In this document: in pieces, positions 37,827 to 47,201 of the stretch
Layout: each line of letters starts with the position of its first letter
Numbering within the stretch: position 1 is the first letter of the stretch
Source: Bacteroidales bacterium
GTDB taxonomy: Bacteria; Bacteroidota; Bacteroidia; Bacteroidales; P3
Assembly (NCBI GenBank): GCA_022482545.1
Contig: JAKVOZ010000012.1
Location: 1-64,000 of the forward strand
Direction: 5' to 3'
DNA length: 64,000 nt
Notes under the pieces: generated by a model
Database searches by the model: none
Told to the model about the DNA's origin: nothing
Seen by the model: the letters and a program-made list of their open reading frames with translations, nothing else
Position numbers and translations under genes: made by a program

Positions 37827-39182
37827 TTATTCTTCTTCTTGCTTCGGATAAACACCAACATAGTTTTGCGGAGTTACTTGTCGCATTCTTTGTTTAACAT
37901 CTTCGCTTACATTCAATGTATTAATAAAATCTTCAATACTTTGTTTATTTATCTTTTGATTTGTACGAGTAAGTTGTTTTAGTGTTTCATAAGAATTTGG
38001 ATAATCAATACTACGCAATATTGTTTGAAGAGCCTCTGCAACTACTGCCCAATTGTTTTCAAGGTCTTCATTTATTTTTTCATCGTGAAGAATAAGTTTA
38101 TTAACTCCTTTTTTTATTGAAGCCAATGCAATAAGCGTATGAGCAATTGGTGTTCCCACATTACGTAAAACAGTACTATCAGTAAGGTCTCTTTGCATTC
38201 TAGAAATAGGTAGTTTCATTGAAAGATGCGTAAGAATAGCATTTGACATACCAAGATTACCTTCTGCGTTCTCAAAATCAATAGGATTAACTTTATGTGG
38301 CATTGTTGATGAGCCAACTTCTCCTTGCTTTATCTTTTGTTTAAAATACTCCATTGAAATGTAATACCAAATATCACGACAAAAGTCTATTAGAATAGTG
38401 TTTATTCTACGAATATTATCAAAGTAAGCAGCAAGATTATCATAGTTCTCTATCTGGGTTGTGTATAATGAACGCTCCAATCCAATGTTTGAACAAAACT
38501 CATCTGCAAAACTTAACCAATCAATATTTGGAAAAGCTACGTTATGTGCATTAAAGTTTCCCGTTGCTCCTCCAAACTTTGCAGAAAATGGAATGAAGGC
38601 AAAATATGATAATTGTCTTTCTAAACGATATGTAAATACTCTTATCTCTTTGCCAAGTATTGTTGGAGAGGCTGGTTGTCCGTGAGTATGAGCAAGCATT
38701 GGTATATTGTCCCACTCTTTTGCTCTATTATTCAACAATTCTATTATCTGTTCCAACTGTGGTAAAAAAACATTATCATGACAATCTTTTATTGAAAGAG
38801 GAACAGATGTATTATTTATATCTTGTGAAGTAAGTCCAAAATGAATGTACTCTTTATGCCTTGAAAGGTTCATCTTATCAAACTCTTCTTTAAGAAAATA
38901 TTCAACTGCCTTTACATCGTGATTTGTTATACTCTCTATCTCCTTAACTCTTTTTGCATCGTCCAAAGAAAAGTTCTCATAAATGTTTCTTAAACGAGAA
39001 TAATCATCTTTGTTGAAATCTTCCAAGGCTGGCAAAGGAATATTACATAAAGCAATAAAATATTCTATCTCAACCTTTACTCTATATTTTATTAAGGCTT
39101 CTTCACTAAAATAATCAGCCAACACTTCTACTTTATTTCTATATCTTCCATCTATTGGAGAAATTGCATTTAAGATATCCAT
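37827..39182 (-). CDS. purB: Adenylosuccinate lyase
   Basis: A 451-residue lyase that acts at two steps of purine synthesis (SAICAR to AICAR, adenylosuccinate to AMP). Motifs of the E. coli-type PurB are present: ISPIDGRYR at the N-terminus, THGQPASPTILGKE, the His of NNTSVPL/TSQDINN, and the mobile catalytic loop EVGSSTMPHKVNPIDFENAEGN. Length is normal. Its neighbour downstream is the MsbA-like exporter. The 160-base gap upstream contains a 21-bp repeat array rather than a recognisable promoter. Confidence 0.97.
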   Translation of the reverse strand: MDILNAISPIDGRYRNKVEVLADYFSEEALIKYRVKVEIEYFIALCNIPLPALEDFNKDDYSRLRNIYENFSLDDAKRVKEIESITNHDVKAVEYFLKEEFDKMNLSRHKEYIHFGLTSQDINNTSVPLSIKDCHDNVFLPQLEQIIELLNNRAKEWDNIPMLAHTHGQPASPTILGKEIRVFTYRLERQLSYFAFIPFSAKFGGATGNFNAHNVAFPNIDWLSFADEFCSNIGLERSLYTTQIENYDNLAAYFDNIRRINTILIDFCRDIWYYISMEYFKQKIKQGEVGSSTMPHKVNPIDFENAEGNLGMSNAILTHLSMKLPISRMQRDLTDSTVLRNVGTPIAHTLIALASIKKGVNKLILHDEKINEDLENNWAVVAEALQTILRSIDYPNSYETLKQLTRTNQKINKQSIEDFINTLNVSEDVKQRMRQVTPQNYVGVYPKQEEE

Positions 39183-39221
39183 ACTATGTTTTATTTTTTT
39201 ACTTTTTTACTTATTCTTTTT

Positions 39222-39327
39222 TATCTTTTTATTCCGTTAAAAATAATTCTTCATTATATTTCATTATTTCTTCATTATATTTTATTATCTTTTGATTCTA
39301 ATAAAATATCTCTTCATTATATTTTAA
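39222..39327. repeat. 21-bp-period modular repeat array, 5 units
   Basis: Units start at 39222 (22 bp), 39244, 39265, 39286 and 39307. Cores are TCTTTTTATTCCG, AATTCTTCATTATA, TTTCTTCATTATA, TCTTTTGATTCTA and TCTCTTCATTATA. It starts 14 bases after the stop of the CpsB-like gene and ends 39 bases before the purB start. Confidence 0.85.
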
Positions 39328-39341
39328 ACGTGTTTTTATTA

Positions 39342-40088
39342 CTAAAATTTTTTATTCATTATCTTTCCGCTATCAAGCAAAGAGGCAAGAACAACATTAT
39401 GAAGAGTATTTTTCAAAGCATTAATATGTCTTATGCCATGCAAATCTGTTCCAAGCAAATCTATCATATCATTCTTAATTAGTTTTTCTGCAAACTTCTT
39501 TACAGGTTCACCAAAATAACCACTTAACGAAATGATATTCATTTGAAACAACATTCCTCTATCTTTCAACTCTTCAAGCGTTTTTTCATCGTTATATAGA
39601 TATAAGTACCTCTCTGGGTGAGCAAGAATAAGATTATAGCCTTTTGTTTGCAAAGAAAAAAGAGTTTGTTTGTAGCCCATAGGTATTTCTGTGAAAGGGA
39701 AGAACTCAATAAGAAGATATTTGTTCTTACCAAAACTTTTCAATTCATTATTCTCTATTCTTCTTGAAAATTCTTCATCAACACTCTGTTCTGCACCTAC
39801 TTCAAACTCCATATTTATTCCTGCCATCTTAACATTCCTTTTCAATTCTTCCAAACGAGAATCAAATGTTGAAGTGTCATTATCAAAATAGCCATAACGG
39901 ACATGAGGTGTTATTATCATTTTTTTGTATCCCAACTCTTCCATCTCTTTTATCAATGAAATGGATTCATCAATAGTTTGTGCCCCATCATCAATGCCTG
40001 GCAAAAGATGAGAATGTATATCTGTTTGAAGAACACCTCCTAAATCTATTTCTTGTTTAGTTTCTTTTTTTCTTGAAAACCAACTCAT
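39342..40088 (-). CDS. CpsB/CapC-family PHP-type tyrosine phosphatase
   Basis: A 248-residue metal-dependent phosphatase of the PHP fold. The metal-binding motif TDIHSHLLPGIDDGAQTI is at residues 22-40, and the later metal ligands lie in ITPHVRYGYF, AEQSVDEEF, LAHPERY and LGTDLHGIRH. CpsB-type enzymes dephosphorylate tyrosine kinases that control capsule synthesis in Gram-positives; related proteins are common in Bacteroidota, where the substrate is less certain. It lies 8 bases after rpe, so the two are probably one transcript. No capsule genes are beside it. Confidence 0.9.
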   Translation of the reverse strand: MSWFSRKKETKQEIDLGGVLQTDIHSHLLPGIDDGAQTIDESISLIKEMEELGYKKMIITPHVRYGYFDNDTSTFDSRLEELKRNVKMAGINMEFEVGAEQSVDEEFSRRIENNELKSFGKNKYLLIEFFPFTEIPMGYKQTLFSLQTKGYNLILAHPERYLYLYNDEKTLEELKDRGMLFQMNIISLSGYFGEPVKKFAEKLIKNDMIDLLGTDLHGIRHINALKNTLHNVVLASLLDSGKIMNKKF

Positions 40089-40095
40089 AACACTT

Positions 40096-40743
40096 TTATT
40101 TTTTCAAATCCATTATCATTTTCATTGGATTATCTGCCGAAAAAACAGCATTACCTGCAACAAGTACATCTGCACCACAATCAAAAAGTTGCTTACTATT
40201 AGTTGTATTCACTCCACCATCAATTTCTATCAATGTAGAAGGATTATTCCTAACAATCATCTCTTTAAGTTGTTTAGTTTTTTTATAAGTATTTTCAATG
40301 AATTTTTGTCCTCCAAAACCAGGATTAACACTCATCAAAAGAACAACATCACAAAGATAAATAATATCTTCAAGGACTGAAACCGGAGTATGAGGATTGA
40401 GAACAACACCTGCTTTAATCCCAAGGTTTTTTATTGCAGTAAGACTACGATGAAGATGTGTGCATGCTTCATAATGAACAGTTATTATATCTGCTCCACA
40501 CTTTTTAAAATCTTCAAAATATCTATCTGGATTAACTATCATTAGATGAACATCAAGAGGTTTATTTGCAATCTTTTTTATATGCTTTATCACTGGTTGT
40601 CCAAAAGAAATATTTGGAACAAACACTCCGTCCATAACATCTAAATGAAGCCAATCTGCTTGACTATTATTTAACATCTCTATATCTTTTTCTAAGTTAA
40701 GAAAGTTTGCTGATAGTAGAGATGGTGCTATCATTTTACTCAT
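40096..40743 (-). CDS. rpe: Ribulose-phosphate 3-epimerase
   Basis: A 215-residue TIM-barrel enzyme that interconverts ribulose-5-phosphate and xylulose-5-phosphate in the pentose phosphate pathway. The family signatures are LHLDVMDGVFVPNISFG, VHLMIVNPDRYFEDF, LLMSVNPGFGGQKFI and EIDGGVNTTN, with metal ligands His and Asp in these blocks. Length is normal. It lies 8 bases before the CpsB-type phosphatase gene and 20 bases after the DEAD-box helicase, so it is probably read from the helicase promoter. Confidence 0.96.
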   Translation of the reverse strand: MSKMIAPSLLSANFLNLEKDIEMLNNSQADWLHLDVMDGVFVPNISFGQPVIKHIKKIANKPLDVHLMIVNPDRYFEDFKKCGADIITVHYEACTHLHRSLTAIKNLGIKAGVVLNPHTPVSVLEDIIYLCDVVLLMSVNPGFGGQKFIENTYKKTKQLKEMIVRNNPSTLIEIDGGVNTTNSKQLFDCGADVLVAGNAVFSADNPMKMIMDLKK

Positions 40744-40762
40744 TGTTTATATTAGTTTTTTA

Positions 40763-42607
40763 TTATCGTCTTCTTCCTCTATCTTTTCTTCTATCGTCAT
40801 TTCTGTTTCTATCACTCTTTCTGTCAGATTTTCCTTCGCCTCTACCACCTCTTCTTCTGTCTGACCTATCATCACCACTGCGTCTTCTCTCTCCACTTCT
40901 GTCTCCTCTTCTTTCTCTTCTCTCACCTCTATCTTCTCCATTACCACGCCTTCTCTCTTTTTTCTGTGGTGCCTGACTTTCTGCAATCTCAACATTTATT
41001 TCTCTACCTCGTATCATTCTCCCATTCAACGCATCTATAACATCACTCGCATTGTTGCTTGACACTTCCACATAAGAGAAATTATCCAATATATCTATCT
41101 TTCCTACTTCTATTCTAAGATTTGGCGTATAATCATTTATCATTCCTATTATTCTCTGTGGCACAACCTTATCTCTATGCCCTACTGTTATGAATAATCT
41201 TGTGAAATGGTCTTTATTATAATCTCTATCTCGCTTTGAACCACCTTTCTTTTCTCTTCTATCTTTCTCTTTTTCTACACTCTCATCTACATTAAGGTCT
41301 GGTGCATTCTTATAATATTTTAAAAACTGATTAAATTCTAATGAAACAAATCTCTTTATCAACTCCTCTCTTTCCAACCAAGAAAGTTTTTTAACTATTT
41401 CTGGAACAAAGCTCTCTATCTCTTCATTATCAACATCTACTTGCTCAACTTTATTGATTAAATTGAAAAGTTGTTTTTTACACACTTCTCTTCCTGTTGG
41501 TATCTGTGCTTTTTCAAATTCTTTTTTTAGTATTTTCTCTATCTCTCTTATCTTATGCTTTTCTTTCATATTGATAATAGCAATAGAAATACCTTGATTG
41601 TCTGCTCTACCTGTACGACCACTACGATGAATATATTGCTCCGTTTCATCAGGAAGTTCATAGTTAATAACGTGAGTAAGATTATTTACGTCCAATCCTC
41701 TTGCTGCCACATCTGTTGCTACAAGCATCTGTATGTTTTTTAAACGAAAACGACTCATCACGTGATCTCGTTGTGCTTGGGAAAGGTCGCCATGAAGACT
41801 ATCTGCATTGTATCCATCATGAATCAACATATCGGCTACTTCTTGCGTTTCTACCTTAGTACGACAAAAGATTATAGCATAAATATCTGGATAATAATCT
41901 GCAATACGTTTCAATGCAAGATAACGATTCTTTTGATGAACAAGATAATAATAATGTTTTACATTATCTGAACCTTGATTACGAATACCTATTTGAATAC
42001 GCTTTGCATCTTTTACATAATGCTTTGCAATCTCTTCAACTTCTTTTGGCATCGTTGCTGAAAAAAGAAATGTCTGTCTATCTTCTGGAACTCTACTAAG
42101 AATATTGTCTAAATCTTCTTTAAATCCCATATTAAGCATTTCATCTGCCTCATCTAAGACAACATACTTTACTTTACTTAAATTAACTTTCTTCCTATCT
42201 ATTAAATCATTGATTCTACCAGGAGTTGCAACAATTATTTTAGTTGGCTTATTAAGCAAACGTATTTGTGCATCTATACTTGCTCCTCCATAAACCGGAA
42301 CAATAGTACATTCTGGTGTATATTTTGCATACTTTTTACAATCAGTGGCTATTTGAATACAAAGTTCTCTTGTTGGACAAATGATAACCACTTCTGTATC
42401 TTTGCTCTGTAAATCTAATTTTTGAATAAGTGGTAAACCAAACGCTGCTGTCTTTCCTGTACCTGTTTGTGCTAAGGCTATAAGATTGGTTTTTTCGTTT
42501 AATATTATAGGAATAGATGCTTCCTGTACAGGCATTACTGTTTCAAAACCTAATTCTTCAACAGCTTTGATTATTGATGGAGATAACTCCAACTCTTTAA
42601 ATGTCAT
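40763..42607 (-). CDS. deaD: DEAD-box RNA helicase with DbpA-type RNA-binding domain and Arg-rich tail
   Basis: A 614-residue ATP-dependent RNA helicase. The helicase core has AQTGTGKTAAF, PTRELCIQ, VLDEADEML, LFSATMP, VATDVAARGLDV and YIHRSGRTGRA. A DbpA-type RNA-binding domain follows near residues 460-540 (FTRLFITVGHRDKVVPQRIIG, YVEVSSNNASDVIDAL). The last 65 residues are a low-complexity Arg/Gly/Asp/Ser tail. Such DeaD/CsdA helicases assist ribosome assembly and RNA turnover, above all in the cold. The promoter -7 element TACCTTTG is at 42638-42645; rpe follows 20 bases after the end. Confidence 0.94.
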   Translation of the reverse strand: MTFKELELSPSIIKAVEELGFETVMPVQEASIPIILNEKTNLIALAQTGTGKTAAFGLPLIQKLDLQSKDTEVVIICPTRELCIQIATDCKKYAKYTPECTIVPVYGGASIDAQIRLLNKPTKIIVATPGRINDLIDRKKVNLSKVKYVVLDEADEMLNMGFKEDLDNILSRVPEDRQTFLFSATMPKEVEEIAKHYVKDAKRIQIGIRNQGSDNVKHYYYLVHQKNRYLALKRIADYYPDIYAIIFCRTKVETQEVADMLIHDGYNADSLHGDLSQAQRDHVMSRFRLKNIQMLVATDVAARGLDVNNLTHVINYELPDETEQYIHRSGRTGRADNQGISIAIINMKEKHKIREIEKILKKEFEKAQIPTGREVCKKQLFNLINKVEQVDVDNEEIESFVPEIVKKLSWLEREELIKRFVSLEFNQFLKYYKNAPDLNVDESVEKEKDRREKKGGSKRDRDYNKDHFTRLFITVGHRDKVVPQRIIGMINDYTPNLRIEVGKIDILDNFSYVEVSSNNASDVIDALNGRMIRGREINVEIAESQAPQKKERRRGNGEDRGERRERRGDRSGERRRSGDDRSDRRRGGRGEGKSDRKSDRNRNDDRRKDRGRRR

Positions 42608-42637
42608 AAAAAATTTTTATATATATAAATTATTTTG

Positions 42638-42645
42638 CAAAGGTA
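42638..42645 (-). promoter_or_regulatory. Promoter -7 element of the DEAD-box helicase gene
   Basis: The reverse strand reads TACCTTTG (TAnnTTTG consensus), about 30 bases before the start codon. Confidence 0.5.
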
Positions 42646-42731
42646 CGAAAATTCTTTGTCTTTCTTATACTTATAACTAAATATATTCCAAAAACTATTC
42701 GTTTATACTTTTTTCAACAAAGATTTTATTC

Positions 42732-44234
42732 TTATTTTGGCAATGAAAAATTATTCGTTATCTTTCTATATCTACAAATATAACTATCTCCAAGATGCAT
42801 CTGTTTGCCATCTTTTACCAAAACACAACCATATTCGCTTATCGTATCCGGAAAACTATTCATCCACATATCCTTTATTAAATATATGTTATTTCTTTTC
42901 ATTGCTTGTTTAACTAAATCAATATTTCTCATATATCCATAATCATCTTGATGTGGTATTGCTTTGATTTTATCGGGATTACTTACCGAAGAAATATAAG
43001 CATTCCACCATTCGGCAATAATTGTTATCTCTCCCAAAGACTCAAACTGCGACACAACCTTATCTTTTGGCATTAGTTTCATCGGATTTGAATGATTCAT
43101 GGTATAAACTGGACTTATCGCCCCAATAAGAATGATTATCATAATGGCATAACGAAAATATTTTATTACTTTTATTCTTTTAAGTTTATCAACAGACATC
43201 AAGATTGCAATGGAAAGAGAAATGTAATTTGCAACATAATACCACCGTCCCATACCATTTAAATACACCCATTTTGAAAGCAAATATATTCCAAAAAACG
43301 CACAACAATCTAAAACAAAAAACATTATCCATTTATCTTTTACTATGATTTTCCAAGCACAAGTTTTAATCAAGAACCATACATATGTAATTAAAAATAA
43401 AATAAATAGCCAAGAATAAATACTAACCAACAATTCATCTGTTCTAAATAAAAGCACAGAAGAATATGCTGAAAAAAGAATTGTTATTGATTTTATTATA
43501 CCTGAAAATGAATTGATTTTATTGCAATCACTACACGTTGCATGGTTAAACGAATACACATATCTTAATACGAAAAACGCAAAAACTATTCCACATAAAG
43601 AATATATCAACACAACTTTATTTATCTTCTTTTTATCTCTATAAACCCAAAGAACACAAAGCATTATGATAATAGAGAAAAGAGCATTATATAAAATCCA
43701 AATACTTATTATAAAAATAAAAATGATAGTTATTAATGTTATCTGTGATTTTAGTGTCTTTAAATTCTTATTCCATATTCTGTTTATCAACACAATAGCA
43801 ATAGATAAAATACTATATTCTATTGCAATATAAAATCTAGTAATATCAACAAAACGCTGAAATGGCAAAAACCAAATAATAGCAAACATTATCTTCGTTT
43901 GTTTGTTTTTGAAAAGAGAAGAAAAACCAAGAAAACCTATTAAAAGAATAGTGTAGTTTGACAAAGATACTGCTGTTATTGCTCTACAATGAAAGACATA
44001 TTTAAACACTTGTCCTATCATTGGTGTTAGTGCTCCACCACGACTTTGTCCCCAATAGAATATATCGTTAGGAAAATGAAAATAATGAGTCATCAAAACA
44101 ATTATTGCATCATCTGAATTAAGTAGTGGGTAATAATTTGAAGAATATAAGAAAAAAGACACAACAATGATAATTGCTATCAAACAAATATAATAGTATT
44201 TCTTAATTATCTCTATTGTATCTTTTGTTTTCAT
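42732..44234 (-). CDS. Multi-pass membrane protein, possibly a GT-C type glycosyltransferase
   Basis: A 500-residue hydrophobic protein with roughly ten to twelve transmembrane segments, starting with a short cytoplasmic N-terminus. An acidic pair, NSDDAIIVLMTHYF, lies in the first external loop after helix 1, as the catalytic Asp does in GT-C enzymes such as dolichyl-phosphate-mannose-type transferases. The C-terminal soluble tail of about 130 residues starts near MNHSNPMKLM. I do not recognise a named family. By position it is isolated: upstream lies a repeat array and rluA-type gene, downstream the helicase promoter. A role in glycan transfer to lipids or proteins is plausible but unproven. 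Confidence 0.65.
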   Translation of the reverse strand: MKTKDTIEIIKKYYYICLIAIIIVVSFFLYSSNYYPLLNSDDAIIVLMTHYFHFPNDIFYWGQSRGGALTPMIGQVFKYVFHCRAITAVSLSNYTILLIGFLGFSSLFKNKQTKIMFAIIWFLPFQRFVDITRFYIAIEYSILSIAIVLINRIWNKNLKTLKSQITLITIIFIFIISIWILYNALFSIIIMLCVLWVYRDKKKINKVVLIYSLCGIVFAFFVLRYVYSFNHATCSDCNKINSFSGIIKSITILFSAYSSVLLFRTDELLVSIYSWLFILFLITYVWFLIKTCAWKIIVKDKWIMFFVLDCCAFFGIYLLSKWVYLNGMGRWYYVANYISLSIAILMSVDKLKRIKVIKYFRYAIMIIILIGAISPVYTMNHSNPMKLMPKDKVVSQFESLGEITIIAEWWNAYISSVSNPDKIKAIPHQDDYGYMRNIDLVKQAMKRNNIYLIKDMWMNSFPDTISEYGCVLVKDGKQMHLGDSYICRYRKITNNFSLPK

Positions 44235-44246
44235 AATGCAAAATAT

Positions 44247-44351
44247 TATCTTTTTATTCTATTAAAACAGTTTTTGATTCCAGTAAAATAAATCGCTATT
44301 ATATTTAATTATTTCTTGATTATATTTTTTTATCTCTTCATTATATTTCAA
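44247..44351. repeat. 21-bp-period modular repeat array, 5 units
   Basis: Exactly 5 x 21 bp with unit starts 44247, 44268, 44289, 44310 and 44331. Cores are TCTTTTTATTCTA, GTTTTTGATTCCA, AATCGCTATTATA, TTTCTTGATTATA and TCTCTTCATTATA. A sixth unit (CCAAAAGAAGAACTATTTTT) runs over the stop codon of the pseudouridine synthase gene. Confidence 0.85.
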
Positions 44352-44363
44352 CCAAAAGAAGAA

Positions 44364-45107
44364 CTATTTTTTGTCTTCTATTTCTTGCTCAAAATATTGC
44401 CAAAGAGGTTCGTTTGGAACAGGGGCAACAATATTTAATCTTTCTTTTTTTACTGGGTGAATGAATGAAACACTGCGAGCATGAAGAGAAATTGATGCTA
44501 TCTTATTACTTCTACCAAAGCCATATTTAAGGTCGCCTTTAATAGGACAGCCAATATGAGAAAGTTGAACACGTATTTGATGATGTCTTCCTGTTTTTAA
44601 ATTAATTTCCAACAAATAATAGAACTCACTCTTTGCTATTACCTTATAGTCAAGTTCAGCATAAAGTCCATGATTAACATCTTTTGTGATATAACTCTTA
44701 TTCTTTGCTTCATCTCTTAGAATATAGTTCTTCAATGTATCACTTTGTTTGGGTGGTGTTGAACGAGTAATTGCCCAATATGTCTTCTGTATTTCATGAT
44801 TCTTTACCATAGCATTGAGGCGTACAAGTGCTTTCTCTGTCTTTGCAAAGATGACACAACCAGATACTGGTCTATCTAAACGATGTACTACTCCACAATA
44901 AACATTTCCTTTCTTATCATATTTCACTCTAAGATAATCTTTTACCATATCTTCCAATGAAACATCATTAGTTTTGTCGCCATGAACAATTTGAGAGTTC
45001 TTTTTATTGATTACAATTATATGATTATCTTCATAAAGGACTTGGTCTTCTATTGTTGAATCTTGATTGTCTATTGTTGATTTATCATTCATAATTTGTA
45101 ATTTCAA
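44364..45107 (-). CDS. RluA-family pseudouridine synthase
   Basis: A 247-residue single-domain pseudouridine synthase without an S4 domain. The catalytic motif VVHRLDRPVSGCVIFAKT carries the essential Asp78, and the C-terminal block has INLKTGRHHQIRVQLSHIGCPIKGD. Target site unknown: family members modify 23S rRNA or tRNA positions. It lies 13 bases after psd, so it is the last gene of a probable cdsA-psd-rluA-type transcript, and is followed at once by a 21-bp repeat array. Confidence 0.92.
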   Translation of the reverse strand: MKLQIMNDKSTIDNQDSTIEDQVLYEDNHIIVINKKNSQIVHGDKTNDVSLEDMVKDYLRVKYDKKGNVYCGVVHRLDRPVSGCVIFAKTEKALVRLNAMVKNHEIQKTYWAITRSTPPKQSDTLKNYILRDEAKNKSYITKDVNHGLYAELDYKVIAKSEFYYLLEINLKTGRHHQIRVQLSHIGCPIKGDLKYGFGRSNKIASISLHARSVSFIHPVKKERLNIVAPVPNEPLWQYFEQEIEDKK

Positions 45108-45120
45108 AAGTCAAAAGTAT

Positions 45121-45777
45121 TTATAAAGTTGCAAGGACAGATAATCCACCTTTAACCTTATCTTCTATCTCAACGTGTATTTCACTATCTAATGGAATAA
45201 ATAAATCAACACGAGAGCCAAACTTAATAAAACCAAGTTCTTCGCCTTGTGTTACTTGTTCGCCTTGCTTTGCATAACAAACTATTCTACGAGCCAACGC
45301 ACCTGCTATTTGACGAACAACAATCTTTTTGCCACGTTCCGTTTCAATACATATTGTCGTTCTTTCATTTAATATTGAACTTTTAGGGTGTTTTGCTATA
45401 AGATATTTGCCTGAATGATAATTTGTATAGATTACTTTTCCTGATACCGGATAACGATTAACGTGAATATTGTTTGGAGACATAAAAGTAGAGATTTGCA
45501 AACATTCTTCTTTAAGTATTTCGCTCTCAAAAACCTGTTCAACAACAACTATTGTACCATCAGCAGATGAAATAACTTTGTTTGGATTTTGAACAAGGAC
45601 TCTGTTTGGCATACGAAAAAAACGTATTATTATCGCTGGGAAAACAATAACAACGCCCAAGATAACATACCAAAACCAATGCCATGAAGTAATACATTCT
45701 ACCATTAAGCCTATTATTAGTAAGGCTACTACTATTGCTATTATTGAAATCTTGTATCCTTCTTTATGTATATACAT
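45121..45777 (-). CDS. psd: Phosphatidylserine decarboxylase proenzyme
   Basis: A 218-residue short-form phosphatidylserine decarboxylase that makes phosphatidylethanolamine. Two transmembrane segments lie in residues 8-50. The self-cleavage site is in KFGSRVDLFIP (Gly187-Ser188), where cleavage yields the pyruvoyl group. The HVNRYPVSGKV block is also typical. It lies 3 bases downstream of cdsA, which makes the lipid precursor CDP-diacylglycerol, so both act in phospholipid synthesis at the membrane. Only a phosphatidylserine synthase gene is missing from the immediate cluster. Confidence 0.95.
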   Translation of the reverse strand: MYIHKEGYKISIIAIVVALLIIGLMVECITSWHWFWYVILGVVIVFPAIIIRFFRMPNRVLVQNPNKVISSADGTIVVVEQVFESEILKEECLQISTFMSPNNIHVNRYPVSGKVIYTNYHSGKYLIAKHPKSSILNERTTICIETERGKKIVVRQIAGALARRIVCYAKQGEQVTQGEELGFIKFGSRVDLFIPLDSEIHVEIEDKVKGGLSVLATL

Positions 45778-45780
45778 TTT

Positions 45781-46605
45781 TTAAAATATTTGTGTTCTTA
45801 TTAATAAATAAATATAGATTATTGGCAAGTCTATCAAAAGAATATCGAACCTATCAAGTATTCCTCCATGTCCTGGAAGAATATTACCACTATCTTTCAC
45901 CCCTATTTGACGTTTAAACATTGATTCTACTAAATCTCCAAACGTTCCAACAACAGATGTTATTATTCCAAAAGCAAGAAAATCATACCAAGGCAAAGCT
46001 TTTGAAAAATAAGAGACAATGATTGTTGCTATAATAACTGCGATTAATCCTCCTATGCTTCCTTCCCATGTTTTCTTTGGTGATATTCTTTCAAAAAGTT
46101 TGTGCTTTCCAAACTTCATTCCACTAAGATAAGCAAATGTATCATTGCACCAAGCAAAGATAAACACACTCATAAGTATCATTGGTGAAAAATCTCCATT
46201 CGTTTCAAGGATTGGATAAGTTAATGCTAATGGAACGACAACATAAATAACGCCCATAAAAGTATAAGAGATGTTTGTAAATGCTGTCTTAGTCTTTTTA
46301 AACAATTCAACAATGAAAGTTAAAACGCTAAGAAAAACTATTGCGCTAATGAAACTACCAGATAACACTTCATCACAAGAATTGCATATTGTTATTGTCA
46401 AATATGTTATAATCGCAATAAGAAAACCTATCTTTTCATTAGGATGAATATCTATTTTTTTGCTATTATGATAAAACTCAAACAATCCTATAATTGAAAT
46501 GATACCAAAATAAGCACTACAAACAATAGGATGAATACATATTGCCACTATTACGCTCAAAACATATATTGCTCCTGTTATTGTCCTTTTAACTATTGTT
46601 GTCAT
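45781..46605 (-). CDS. cdsA: Phosphatidate cytidylyltransferase (CDP-diacylglycerol synthase)
   Basis: A 274-residue polytopic membrane enzyme that converts phosphatidic acid and CTP to CDP-diacylglycerol. The family signature is at SPKKTWEGSIGG, and the conserved C-terminal block reads FGDLVESMFKRQIGVKDSGNILPGHGGILDRFD. A longer reading frame opens at 46695, but its first 30 codons overlap the LUD gene and are Arg/Lys-rich; the ATG at 46605 (MTTIVK), 11 bases after the LUD stop, is chosen. It lies in the conserved Bacteroidota order rsfS-ftsH-LUD-cdsA-psd. Confidence 0.93.
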   Translation of the reverse strand: MTTIVKRTITGAIYVLSVIVAICIHPIVCSAYFGIISIIGLFEFYHNSKKIDIHPNEKIGFLIAIITYLTITICNSCDEVLSGSFISAIVFLSVLTFIVELFKKTKTAFTNISYTFMGVIYVVVPLALTYPILETNGDFSPMILMSVFIFAWCNDTFAYLSGMKFGKHKLFERISPKKTWEGSIGGLIAVIIATIIVSYFSKALPWYDFLAFGIITSVVGTFGDLVESMFKRQIGVKDSGNILPGHGGILDRFDILLIDLPIIYIYLLIRTQIF

Positions 46606-46616
46606 TATTTCTTTTT

Positions 46617-47201
46617 TTATTCTTCTACTAAGAAAAGATACAATTCTTTTATTTCTTCTTCTATTAATTTGCCTGACTTTATGCTTATTATCCATTTTGG
46701 TGGAACTTCTGGCAAAAAATTAATGATTTGTTTGTATGAAGTAAAGATTTGACTTGACAATGCAATAACTATCATAACCGGAGGAAACTTTGTTAGATGT
46801 GTTCCCGCACCTTGTGTTGATGTAATAACAATACTTCCAGTCTTTCCTACTATTCCCTGACAAAGAGATATTCCTATTTTTGTTTCTTTGTTAGCAAGCG
46901 TTGTGTCTATGTTTTTATTTTTAAGATAAGTTAGAAGATTATTTGAATATGAACCTATATCTTTCCACTGCCTATATTCAATAATGCTTTTTAGTTTGTC
47001 AAATAGTTCATTTTCATTCTCACAATAAACAAACTTTCCGCCATCTTTGGCAAGTTTTTCTGCAAACACCATAACAGGGTCATCTTTATATGAAGTAAAT
47101 ATTTCTTCATTTAGATCTGCAATAGGAACTTGATTGCTCTTTTCAAGCAAAGAAGAACGCAAAAGTTTTAATATCTTTTCTTTTTCAGAACTAATTCTCA
47201 T
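46617..47201 (-). CDS. LUD domain-containing protein (LutC/YkgG-like)
   Basis: A 194-residue LUD-domain protein, a NagB/RpiA-like fold found in LutB/LutC lactate-oxidation proteins. The fold signature is GISLCQGIVGKTGSIVIT followed by GAGTHLTKFPPVMIVI. No iron-sulfur binding motif is present, and there is no neighbouring lutA or lutB, so a role in lactate use is doubtful. The gene is always found between ftsH and cdsA in Bacteroidota as far as I know, and it overlaps the ftsH end by 11 bases. The function is open. Confidence 0.85.
   Translation of the reverse strand: MRISSEKEKILKLLRSSLLEKSNQVPIADLNEEIFTSYKDDPVMVFAEKLAKDGGKFVYCENENELFDKLKSIIEYRQWKDIGSYSNNLLTYLKNKNIDTTLANKETKIGISLCQGIVGKTGSIVITSTQGAGTHLTKFPPVMIVIALSSQIFTSYKQIINFLPEVPPKWIISIKSGKLIEEEIKELYLFLVEE

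Noticed and set aside
46606-46695. Longer CdsA start at 46695
   Set aside because: The extension overlaps the end of the LUD gene and is a basic stretch; the ATG at 46605 lies 11 bases after the LUD stop, as expected for the operon.
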